Shown here piece by piece: positions 1 through 7,205 of a DNA stretch of 64,000 bases. Source of the DNA: Piscinibacter sp. XHJ-5 (lineage in GTDB: Bacteria > Pseudomonadota > Gammaproteobacteria > Burkholderiales > Burkholderiaceae_C); assembly GCF_029855045.1 (NCBI RefSeq), contig NZ_CP123228.1, positions 4,154,001 through 4,218,000 of the forward strand, in the 5' to 3' direction. The notes beneath the pieces were generated by a model. That model saw only the letters and a program-made list of their open reading frames with translations, ran no database searches and was not told where the DNA came from. Position numbers and translations under genes: made by a program. The stretch's first letter is position 1. Each line of letters starts with the position of its first letter.

Positions 1-432
1 GTCACGCACAACGCGATGTCGATGCCGTCGATGATCGGGCTGATCATGCTGATGGGCGTGGTGACGAAGAACTCGATCCTGCTGGTCGAGTACGCGATCG
101 TTGCGCGCCGCCAGGGCATGACCCGCTTCGACGCGCTGGTCGACGCCTGCCATAAGCGCAGCCGCCCGATCGTGATGACGACCATCGCGATGGGCGCCGG
201 CATGCTGCCGCTGGCGATGGGCTTCGGCGCCGATCCGTCGTTCCGCTCGCCGATGGCGATCGCCGTGATCGGCGGACTGATCACGTCCACGCTGCTCAGC
301 CTGCTGGTGGTGCCGGCCGTGTTCACCTACGTGGACGACGCGCAACGCTGGATCGTCGCCTTCGCGGCCAGGCTGGGCTTGCGCCGCGGCCACGCCGGCA
401 ATACCGCTGAAACAGAACTGCGGCCGGTTTGA
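1..432 (+). CDS. RND efflux transporter inner-membrane subunit, C-terminal end (5' truncated)
   Basis: This is the last ~143 residues of an AcrB/MdtB-type RND pump, which exports drugs, metals or solvents across the inner membrane using the proton gradient. The frame is open from base 1, so the gene begins outside the window. Visible family signatures are the helix GLIMLMGVVTKNSILLVEYA and, after a cytoplasmic loop, RPIVMTTIAMGAGMLPLAMG, followed by a final helix ending LLSLLVVPAVFTYVDD. These correspond to the last transmembrane helices of RND proteins. A short basic tail follows. The substrate cannot be told from this fragment; the membrane-fusion and outer-membrane partners would lie upstream. 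Confidence 0.93.
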   Translation, partial: VTHNAMSMPSMIGLIMLMGVVTKNSILLVEYAIVARRQGMTRFDALVDACHKRSRPIVMTTIAMGAGMLPLAMGFGADPSFRSPMAIAVIGGLITSTLLSLLVVPAVFTYVDDAQRWIVAFAARLGLRRGHAGNTAETELRPV

Positions 433-517
433 AGTGCGAAAGAAACCGGCGCTTCCGATACTGACTTCATCGAGGACACGTTGTCGTCGATCCACCGCAA
501 CCTACCAGGAGTTCACC

Positions 518-814
518 ATGCAAGCCGTTTCCCGTTCCACCCGCCTCGTCCTGCAAGCCCTCGCCGCCGCGACCGTCGCCTTGTCGGCGTCCGCCGCGAT
601 GGCCGTCGAGGCCGAGCAATTCGTGCCCCCGCCCTCCACGCTCAGCCGTGAGGAAGTCAAGGCCGCGATGGCGCAACCCGTCTACGCGGTCCACAACGAG
701 GCCAGCGTCTTCCTCGACCTGCCCGCGCACGGCCGCGATGCCGCCGAAGTGCGCGCCGAGGCTCGCCAGGCCGCCCGCGATCACCACTTCAACGAGCTGT
801 ACGTCGGCGCCTGA
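518..814 (+). CDS. Small exported protein of unknown function
   Basis: A 98-residue protein with a clear Sec signal peptide: basic start MQAVSRSTR, a hydrophobic alanine-rich core, and a likely cleavage after SASAAMA. The mature part is short, charged and alanine/glutamate rich (LSREEVKAAM, AEVRAEARQAARDHHFNELYVGA), resembling the small DUF4148-like exported proteins common in Burkholderiales, though I do not claim membership. The ATG at 518 is preceded by CAGGAG six bases upstream; the open frame extends further up but lacks a signal peptide there. It follows the RND gene by 85 bp and is ended by a strong terminator. Function unknown; periplasmic location inferred. Confidence 0.75.
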   Translation: MQAVSRSTRLVLQALAAATVALSASAAMAVEAEQFVPPPSTLSREEVKAAMAQPVYAVHNEASVFLDLPAHGRDAAEVRAEARQAARDHHFNELYVGA

Positions 815-837
815 GCGGCGTCGTGCACTTCATCGAC

Positions 838-867
838 GCCACGGCATGCGTGCCGTGGCTTTTTTTT
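838..867 (+). terminator. Rho-independent terminator
   Basis: A perfect 9-bp stem (GCCACGGCA / TGCCGTGGC) with the tetraloop TGCG is followed by eight T residues. It lies 24 bp after the stop of the small exported gene and ends that transcript. The 5'-nucleotidase gene converges from the other side. Confidence 0.9.
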
Positions 868-926
868 GTCCCGAGCTCGAAGCGGCAGGGTTCGCCCCAC
901 GATGAGCCGAACCGCCGTTCGCAGCG

Positions 927-2861
927 TCACGGCAGCCGCGTGATGCGCGGCACCTTCAGCGCAGGCAGTGTCTGGTCGTAGGGCGCCGCCGGCGCCTTGT
1001 AGCCGCCTCTCAGGTACGCCACCAGCGCATCGATGTCCTGCGCGCCGCCGAGGGGGTTGGCCCCGCCGGTGAGGACCGTGAAGCCGTCGCCGCCGGCCGC
1101 GAGGAAGCTGTTGACGGTCACGCGGTAGGTCCTGCCCGGGTTCCGCACCACCCCGCCGATCACCAGGTTTTCCGGCGCGCCGGTGGCCACCGGCGGCACC
1201 ACGCTCACGTCGGTGGGCGTCAACGTGAGGTCGATGATCTTCGAGCACGGCGCCGCACCGGCGCTGTACGAGTACCGGACGCCGTTGGACACCTGCAGGA
1301 TGCGCTGGTGGGTCTGGCCGAGGCAGCCGGCGAACTGCTGCTCGAGCAGGCTCTTGACCTGCTGCGCCGTCAGCGTCATCGTCACCAGGCTGTTGCCGAA
1401 GGGCTGCACCGTGAACGCGTTGCCGTAGGTCACGTCGTACGGGTACGCCGCACCGGCGAAGGCCAGGCCGGGATTGCGCACGCCGCCGGGGTTCATGAAC
1501 GCCGCCACCGCGCCGCCCAGCGCCGCGGGCTGGGTGGCCTGCAGCTGCGCATCGGCGATCAGGCTGCCGGCGGGCATCTCGCCGGCGGCGTTGGCGGCGT
1601 TCGGCAGCGGGGCCGCAATGGTGCCGATGACCGCGTTGGCCAGCGGCGACACCAGGGCGTCGTAGCCGTCGACGATGTTCTTCACCGTCGGGTCGGCGGC
1701 GATGGCCGCGTTGATCGCGGCATCGGTGCGATCCACCAGGCGGTTGGTCGCTTCCACCTTCAGCACGTCGCGCGTCAGCGGATCCAGTGTCAGGTCGATG
1801 TCAGTCAGCACGCGGCCGAAGGCGCTCGCGCTGGTCACGGGCACGAGGCGGCCGTCGCGGTTGGGCAGCCCGGCCGCCCGCGGCGTGCGCGTCGCCACGC
1901 CGTTGGCCACCGCCACGTCGACCGTGCTGGCCGAGCAGTTGTAGGCCGCATGCGTATGGCCGCTGATCACCAGGTCGACGGCGTTGTCCAGCCGCTTGAC
2001 GATGGCACCGATCTCCGAGTCGGCACCGGCGGCCGTCTTCAGGTCGCCGTCGCAGCCGTTGATGTCGCCGACGTTGGGACCGCTCTGGGAGCCGCCCTGG
2101 TGCACCAGCACGACGATGGCCTCGATGCCCTGGGCACGCAGCTGCGGCACCAGTTCGTTGACGGTGTCGGCCTCGTCCTTGAACGTGAGCCCCGCGACGC
2201 CGGTCGGCGTGACGATCGACGGCGTGGCGCGCAGCGTCATGCCGATGAAGGCCACCTTCACGCCGTCGAAGGTCTTGGTGCCGTACGGCGGCAGCAGCGT
2301 TCGGCCGGTGGCCTCCTCGACCACGTTGGCCGACAGCCACCTGAACTTCGCGCCGTCGAAGCTGCCCGGCGCGCTCGAGCCGACGCCCTTGCAGCTGTTG
2401 GGCTCGACGGCGTTGCCCGCCGGCTTGCAGCCGCCGTTCTGCAGGCGGCGCAGCTCGGCCGGACCCTTGTCGAATTCGTGGTTGCCGACGGCATTGAACT
2501 CGACGCCGATCCTGTTCAGCGTCTCGACCGCCGGCTCGTCGAAGAACAGCGCCGAGATCAGCGGCGAGGCGCCGATGAAGTCGCCGGCGCCGACGACGAC
2601 GTTGAGCGGGTTCTGCGACTTCAGTCGTGCCACGTACGCGGCCAGGTATTCGGCGCCTCCCACGGGCGGACGCTGCGCGACCGCAATCGTGGTGTTGGCA
2701 CCGAAGGTGCCCGGCGATTGCAGGTTGCCGTGATAGTCGTTGAAGCCGATCACCTTCACCTTGAACGGCTGCTGCGGCGGCGCCTTCAGCGACGCGCAGG
2801 CGGCGACGAGAACGGCGGTGGCGACGAGGGTGGAGAAGCGGACGAAAGCCAGGAATGTCAT
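927..2861 (-). CDS. Bifunctional 5'-nucleotidase/2',3'-cyclic phosphodiesterase family lipoprotein
   Basis: A 644-residue UshA/CpdB-like metallophosphoesterase that would hydrolyse extracellular nucleotides or related phosphoesters in the cell envelope. The N-terminus is a lipoprotein signal with lipobox V-A-A-C at Cys22. Two-metal motifs are present in order: FNDYHGN (family usually NDFHG), GAGDFIGASP, GNHEFDKG, VLVHQGG and SGHTHAAYNC. The C-terminal half carries the 5'-nucleotidase domain with NPGGVRNPG and FGNSLVTMTLT. I chose the ATG at 2861 because it places the signal peptide at the start; the frame stays open upstream for 94 codons with basic, non-signal sequence. Transcribed away from the VWA gene. 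Substrate specificity is not determined by sequence. Confidence 0.9.
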   Translation of the reverse strand: MTFLAFVRFSTLVATAVLVAACASLKAPPQQPFKVKVIGFNDYHGNLQSPGTFGANTTIAVAQRPPVGGAEYLAAYVARLKSQNPLNVVVGAGDFIGASPLISALFFDEPAVETLNRIGVEFNAVGNHEFDKGPAELRRLQNGGCKPAGNAVEPNSCKGVGSSAPGSFDGAKFRWLSANVVEEATGRTLLPPYGTKTFDGVKVAFIGMTLRATPSIVTPTGVAGLTFKDEADTVNELVPQLRAQGIEAIVVLVHQGGSQSGPNVGDINGCDGDLKTAAGADSEIGAIVKRLDNAVDLVISGHTHAAYNCSASTVDVAVANGVATRTPRAAGLPNRDGRLVPVTSASAFGRVLTDIDLTLDPLTRDVLKVEATNRLVDRTDAAINAAIAADPTVKNIVDGYDALVSPLANAVIGTIAAPLPNAANAAGEMPAGSLIADAQLQATQPAALGGAVAAFMNPGGVRNPGLAFAGAAYPYDVTYGNAFTVQPFGNSLVTMTLTAQQVKSLLEQQFAGCLGQTHQRILQVSNGVRYSYSAGAAPCSKIIDLTLTPTDVSVVPPVATGAPENLVIGGVVRNPGRTYRVTVNSFLAAGGDGFTVLTGGANPLGGAQDIDALVAYLRGGYKAPAAPYDQTLPALKVPRITRLP

Positions 2862-3187
2862 CTCGCGATCATCGGTCAAGCGCGGTGATGCCCGGTGCCG
2901 CAAGAAAGCGCGCACGATTTGCCGGCGGGGTGACGGCCGGACGAGACGCAGCCCCTTGCACCACCGTCTCCCTAGATCGCGGATGAACCCGACGCCAGGA
3001 AGCAGCAACGAAGCGGCATGACTGCCAGTCCGGGAGCCGGTTTTCGCGCCTTTTGCAGGTTGCGCCTTCGCACCCTTTTCGGGCGATATCGGGTATTGGA
3101 ATTGCTGGAAGCCAGTTGAGCGTCGAGACGCCGGCGGTCCCATCCGCGGAGGCGTCCCTGGCGCTGTGTTTCTGCCAGAGGGCCGCC
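2862..3187. other. Divergent intergenic region (326 bp)
   Basis: Separates the divergently transcribed 5'-nucleotidase and VWA genes and must hold both promoters. No convincing consensus boxes stand out. A GC-rich imperfect hairpin (GACGCC...GGCGTC, about 3127-3156) lies just before the VWA start. No supported gene is seen; open frames through it are extensions of the flanking genes. Confidence 0.5.
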
Positions 3188-4258
3188 ATGACGTACCTGT
3201 CGCCCGAAATCCTGTGGCTCGCGGTGCTCCTGCCGCTGCAGGTCATCGCCTACCTCTGGCTGCTGCGACGCCGCAAGAAGATGGCGGTGCGCTTTTCCCA
3301 CATCACGCTCGTCAAGGCTGCCGCAGGCAAGGGCATCGGCTGGCGCCGCCATGTGCCGCCGGCGCTGCTGCTGCTGGCCTGCGGCGTGATCGTCGTGGCG
3401 ACGGCGCGGCCGACAGCGCCGGTGACGCTGCCGAGCAAGCAGCAAACCGTGATCCTGGCAGTCGACGTCTCCGGCAGCATGCAAGCCGCCGACGTCGTGC
3501 CCAATCGGCTGCGCGCCTCGCAGGAGGTCGCCAAGGCCTTCGTCGCCAAGCTGCCGCGCGATGTGCGCATCGGCATCGTTTCGTACGCCGACAGCGCGCA
3601 ACTGGTGCAGCCTCCCACCGTGCAGCGGCAGGAGGTGCTGGCCGCCATCGACCGCCTGCAGCTCCAGGGCGGCACGGCGATCGGCGAAGGCATCGCGATT
3701 TCCCTCGCGGCCATCTTCCCCGAGCAAAGCATCGACGTTTCCGAGATCGGCGTGCGCAAGGTCGCCACCGCCCTGCCGGAGTCCCGCGCCAAGGGCAGGA
3801 ACAAGGCCAGGAACAAGGTCGCGCAGGTGCCGGCAACGGCGCCCAAGCCGGTGCCGCCGGGCTCGGACAAGTCGGCGGCCATCGTGCTGCTGACCGACGG
3901 GCAGAACACCATGGGCCCAGACCCGATGGAGGCCGCACAGCTTGCCGCCAGCCGCGGCATCAAGGTCTTCACCGTGGGCTACGGCACCAAGGATGGGGAG
4001 GTGGTCGGTCCCGAAGGCTTCAGCGTGCGGGTGCAGCTCGACGAGGAGACGCTCAAGCGCGTCGCCGAGCTGACGCGGGGCGAATACTTCCGCGCCACCA
4101 ACGGCATGGAGCTGGGCAAGGTGTACGAGGGCCTGCAGGGCCGGCTGGTGATGGAGCGCAAGAACACCGAGATCACGGCGCTGTTCACCGCCGGCGCGGC
4201 ACTGCTGCTGGCGTTGGGGGCCGGCCTGTCGCTGTGGTGGTTCGGCCGGGTGGCGTGA
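3188..4258 (+). CDS. VWA-domain membrane protein (BatA-like)
   Basis: A 356-residue protein resembling Bat aerotolerance proteins: N-terminal hydrophobic segments (ILWLAVLLPLQVIAYLWLL and HVPPALLLLACGVIVVATA), a von Willebrand A domain, and a C-terminal membrane segment (LFTAGAALLLALGAGLSLWWF). The metal-binding MIDAS motif DVSGSM is intact, with the downstream TDGQN loop. Inside the VWA domain is an unusual basic and proline-rich insertion of about 45 residues (SRAKGRNKARNK... PKPVPPG). The start at 3188 begins directly with the first membrane helix; upstream in-frame codons look non-coding. No MoxR ATPase, DUF58 or BatB partner lies beside it, so its role here is open. Confidence 0.85.
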   Translation: MTYLSPEILWLAVLLPLQVIAYLWLLRRRKKMAVRFSHITLVKAAAGKGIGWRRHVPPALLLLACGVIVVATARPTAPVTLPSKQQTVILAVDVSGSMQAADVVPNRLRASQEVAKAFVAKLPRDVRIGIVSYADSAQLVQPPTVQRQEVLAAIDRLQLQGGTAIGEGIAISLAAIFPEQSIDVSEIGVRKVATALPESRAKGRNKARNKVAQVPATAPKPVPPGSDKSAAIVLLTDGQNTMGPDPMEAAQLAASRGIKVFTVGYGTKDGEVVGPEGFSVRVQLDEETLKRVAELTRGEYFRATNGMELGKVYEGLQGRLVMERKNTEITALFTAGAALLLALGAGLSLWWFGRVA

Positions 4259-4324
4259 CAGTTTGCGCTGTCGTTCTGTTGCAGCCGTGCAGCGGGTCGC
4301 ACCGTCGGATCCGAATCGGCCGCC

Positions 4325-5023
4325 TCAACAGCCCAGCATGTCCGCCAGCGCGACGATGCTCTTGGCATGCAGGGTGTTGTCCGGCCGCGGCGTCACGTCC
4401 TTGGCGACCGACGGGCCGAATTCGAGCGGGCGCTCGATGAAGGCCGTCTTGAGGCCGCAGGCCCGCGCCGCGGCCAGGTCGTCGTGGTGCGCCGCCACCA
4501 GCATCACCTCGTCCGGCTGCACGCCGAACACGCCTGCGGCGCCCAGGTAGACCGCCGGGTCGGGCTTGTACTTGCGAAACAGCTCCGCCGAGAGGATGCA
4601 GTCCCACGGCAGGCCCGCGTGCTTGGCCATTTCCGTCAGCAGGCCGATGTTGCCGTTGGACAGCGTGCAGACGATGTAGCGCCTCTTGAGCCGGCCGATG
4701 CCATCGACGGCATCCGGCCAGGCCTCGAGCCGGTGCCAGACCTTGTTGAGGCGGCGGCGCTCGGACTCGTCGAGATGGGCCAGTCCGAACTCCGGCAGCA
4801 GTCCGTCGAGGATCATCCGATGCAGGTCGTCGATGCGAGTCCAGCCCAGGTCACCCGACATCACGCGCTGCATCGCCGGCCGGTAGCCGGCGCGCCACGC
4901 CAGCGCGAACCGGTCGCCGTCGACCTGCGGGTAACGCGCCGCGACCTCTCGCGCGATCGTGCCGTGCCAGTCGACGACGGTGCCGAAAACGTCGAACGCG
5001 AGGACCTTGATGCCTTCGTGCAT
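4325..5023 (-). CDS. HAD-type (S)-2-haloacid dehalogenase family protein
   Basis: A 232-residue type II haloacid dehalogenase-like hydrolase. Members hydrolyse L-2-haloacids through an aspartyl-ester intermediate. Motif I is FDVFGTVVDW with the nucleophile Asp near residue 10, motif II is the SNGN segment, motif III is the Lys in FRKYKPDP, and motif IV is represented by VAAHHDDL. Length matches the family (about 220-240). It is divergent from the TIR gene, with starts 48 bp apart. The fourth motif matches type II dehalogenases (VAAH-x-DL), favouring this over phosphoglycolate phosphatase, but the substrate is unproven. Confidence 0.88.
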   Translation of the reverse strand: MHEGIKVLAFDVFGTVVDWHGTIAREVAARYPQVDGDRFALAWRAGYRPAMQRVMSGDLGWTRIDDLHRMILDGLLPEFGLAHLDESERRRLNKVWHRLEAWPDAVDGIGRLKRRYIVCTLSNGNIGLLTEMAKHAGLPWDCILSAELFRKYKPDPAVYLGAAGVFGVQPDEVMLVAAHHDDLAAARACGLKTAFIERPLEFGPSVAKDVTPRPDNTLHAKSIVALADMLGC

Positions 5024-5071
5024 GGAGCGCTCCGCGGACGCATCGAAAGGGTGAGGATAATTCGCCGGCGC

Positions 5072-6004
5072 ATGAAACGAGGGATCCGAGTCTTCATCAG
5101 CTACCGCCGCGACGACGCCGCGGGGTATGCGCGCGCGATCTACGACGAGCTCGTGCGCCGCTTTTCGGACGAGCGCGTCTTCATGGACGCCGACGACATC
5201 GCCGCCGGCCTGCCCTTCGACGAGGTCATTCGCGGCGCGGTCGGGCAGTCGCAAGTCCTGCTGGTGCTGATCGGCAAGCGCTGGATGGGCGAGTCGCCTG
5301 ACGCGCCGTCGCGGCTGCACGATCCCGCCGACTTCGTGCGCGCGGAGATCGAGGCCGGACTGTCGCGCGGCCTGCGTGTCATCCCGGTGCTGCTCGACGG
5401 CGCTGCCATGCCGCGCGCGGAGGTGCTGCCCGAGTCGCTGCGTCCGCTGGCACGCCGCCACGCATTGGAGATGGTCAACGCGCGCTTCGCCGACGACATG
5501 CAGCGGCTGCTGGCCGCCGTGCACGAGGCGATCGGCGAGCCGCCGAAGCCGCCTGCCTCCTTGCCCTCGCGCTGGAAGCGGCTGCTCGTCCTGGCCGCGG
5601 CCGGCGGACTCGCCGCGGGGCTCGCGCTGGGCATCGGCTACTTCTTCCGCCCCGGGCACGACAGGCCCGACATCAACGGCGTGTGGCAGGCGCAGGTGCG
5701 CTACGACTGGCCCAACGCCGACTACCTGGAGCGCTTCGTCTTCGCCGGCGACGCCGCCGAGCTGCATGGCACCGCCTCGTTCCTGGGCGCCGATCGCGGC
5801 ATCGTCGACGGCGGCGTCGACGCCGGCACGGTGCGCTTCACCACCCGAACCACCGAGATCGGCGGCAACACCGCGCCGGTCGAATCGGTGCACCGCTACC
5901 GCGGCACGGTCGCGGGCAACGAGATCCGCTTCGTCATGCAGACGGAAGGCGGCCTGTCGGCGCACGTGCCGATCGAATTCATCGCAAGGAGATTCACACC
6001 ATGA
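5072..6004 (+). CDS. TIR-domain single-pass membrane protein
   Basis: 310 residues in three parts. Residues 5-140 form a bacterial TIR_2 domain (VFISYRRDDAAGYARAIYDEL, VFMDADDIAAG, VLLVLIGKRWM). Glu92 in DFVRAEIEAGL sits where TIR NADases have the catalytic glutamate. A basic linker (SRWKR) leads to one membrane helix (171-192, LLVLAAAGGLAAGLALGIGYFF). A 118-residue C-terminal domain starting DINGVWQAQVRYDW lies on the other side, presumably periplasmic. The stop overlaps the next gene's ATG (ATGA at 6001), so the oxidoreductase is translationally coupled. The TIR face should be cytoplasmic. Whether it degrades NAD or acts as a signalling scaffold is unknown. Confidence 0.85.
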   Translation: MKRGIRVFISYRRDDAAGYARAIYDELVRRFSDERVFMDADDIAAGLPFDEVIRGAVGQSQVLLVLIGKRWMGESPDAPSRLHDPADFVRAEIEAGLSRGLRVIPVLLDGAAMPRAEVLPESLRPLARRHALEMVNARFADDMQRLLAAVHEAIGEPPKPPASLPSRWKRLLVLAAAGGLAAGLALGIGYFFRPGHDRPDINGVWQAQVRYDWPNADYLERFVFAGDAAELHGTASFLGADRGIVDGGVDAGTVRFTTRTTEIGGNTAPVESVHRYRGTVAGNEIRFVMQTEGGLSAHVPIEFIARRFTP

Positions 6005-6999
6005 CACGCGTTCGCTGGGGCATTCTGTCGACGGCGCTCATCGGCACGCAGCGCTGCATCCCGGGCATGCTGAAGAGCCGCGAACTGGAGGTGGTTGCCA
6101 TCGCGTCGCGCGAGCCAGGCAAGGCCAAGGCCGCGGCGGAGAAGCTCGGCATCCCGGTCGCGCACGGTTCCTACGAGGCGCTGCTCGCCGATCCCGGCAT
6201 CGAGGCCATCTACAACCCGCTGCCCAATCACCTGCACGTGCCGTGGACGCTGGCCGCCGCGCGGGCGGGCAAGCACGTGCTGTGCGAGAAGCCGATGGCC
6301 ATGACCGCCGCCGAGCTGGAGGTGCTGCGCCCGCATGCCTCGCGGGTGCACATCCGCGAGGCCTTCATGGTGCGGCACCATCCGCAATGGATCCAGGCGC
6401 GCGAGGAGCTGCGGCGCGGCGTGATCGGCGAGCTGTGCTTCATGCAGGTGCCGTTCAGCTACTTCAACGACGATCCGGCCAACATCCGCAACCGTCCCGA
6501 CATCGGCGGCGGCGCGCTGTACGACATCGGCTGCTACGCGATCGTGGCCGGCCGCTGGTTCTTCGAAGCCGATCCGGTTCGCGTCATCGCCTCGCTGGAC
6601 CGCGACCCGCAGTTCGGCACCGACCGGCGCACCAGCGGCCTGCTCGACTTCGGCAATGGACGGCAACTCGTCTTCACGGTCTCGACCCAGGCGGCGCGAT
6701 ACCAGCGCATCCAGCTCGTCGGCACGCGCGGGCGCATCGAGATCGAGATCCCGTTCAACGCGCCGCAGGACGCGCCCTGCAGGTTCTGGGTGGAGGAGTC
6801 CGCCACGCTCGACGGCAGCAACGTCCGCACCGAGACCCTTCCGGTGGCCGACCAGTACCAGCTGCAGGCCGAGGCGTTCTCCCGCGCGGTGCGCGACGAG
6901 GCGCCCGATGCACGCGGGCTCGACGATGCCGAGGTCAACATGCGCGTCATCGATGCGCTGTTCGCGTCGGAGAAGAGCGGGCGCTTCGAGAGGCCTTGA
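6001..6999 (+). CDS. Gfo/Idh/MocA family NAD(P)-dependent oxidoreductase
   Basis: A 332-residue dehydrogenase with an N-terminal Rossmann fold (WGILSTALIGTQRCIPGM, where the usual GxGxxG is loosened) and the family motif CEKPMAMT, whose Lys is the usual catalytic/cofactor residue. The C-terminal GFO_IDH_MocA domain has GGGALYDIGCYAI. Relatives oxidise sugars, inositols or dihydrodiols. The ATG overlaps the stop of the TIR-membrane gene by ATGA, so the two proteins are made together. The substrate is not evident, and no sugar transport genes adjoin. Confidence 0.88.
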   Translation: MTRVRWGILSTALIGTQRCIPGMLKSRELEVVAIASREPGKAKAAAEKLGIPVAHGSYEALLADPGIEAIYNPLPNHLHVPWTLAAARAGKHVLCEKPMAMTAAELEVLRPHASRVHIREAFMVRHHPQWIQAREELRRGVIGELCFMQVPFSYFNDDPANIRNRPDIGGGALYDIGCYAIVAGRWFFEADPVRVIASLDRDPQFGTDRRTSGLLDFGNGRQLVFTVSTQAARYQRIQLVGTRGRIEIEIPFNAPQDAPCRFWVEESATLDGSNVRTETLPVADQYQLQAEAFSRAVRDEAPDARGLDDAEVNMRVIDALFASEKSGRFERP

Positions 7000-7010
7000 G
7001 CGGTGCCGGC

Positions 7011-7045
7011 CCCCTCTCCGCTTGCGGCAGAGGGCGGGATGAGGG
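7011..7045. repeat. Dispersed GC-rich palindromic intergenic repeat, copy A
   Basis: Core CCCTCTCCGCTTGCGGCAGAGGG is an imperfect hairpin followed by GCGGGATGAGGG, 11 bp after the oxidoreductase stop. Related copies occur at 24952, 38130, 50608 and 57457, always between genes. The 7000-7205 gap holds nothing else I recognise apart from the ribosome-binding site of the next gene. Confidence 0.7.
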
Positions 7046-7205
7046 CCGATGCCCCCCGGTGTTGTTGCATCTGCAAGCTCCCGTTACTTGCCCTGCGCAC
7101 ATCGTGGGCACCGCTTGCCCACCATCATTCCACCCTCGAAGAAGAAGTGCCGCAGCAGGAACGCATGTGCACCGCAGGGGGTCGGGTCCAGGAGGTGAGG
7201 GTTTC

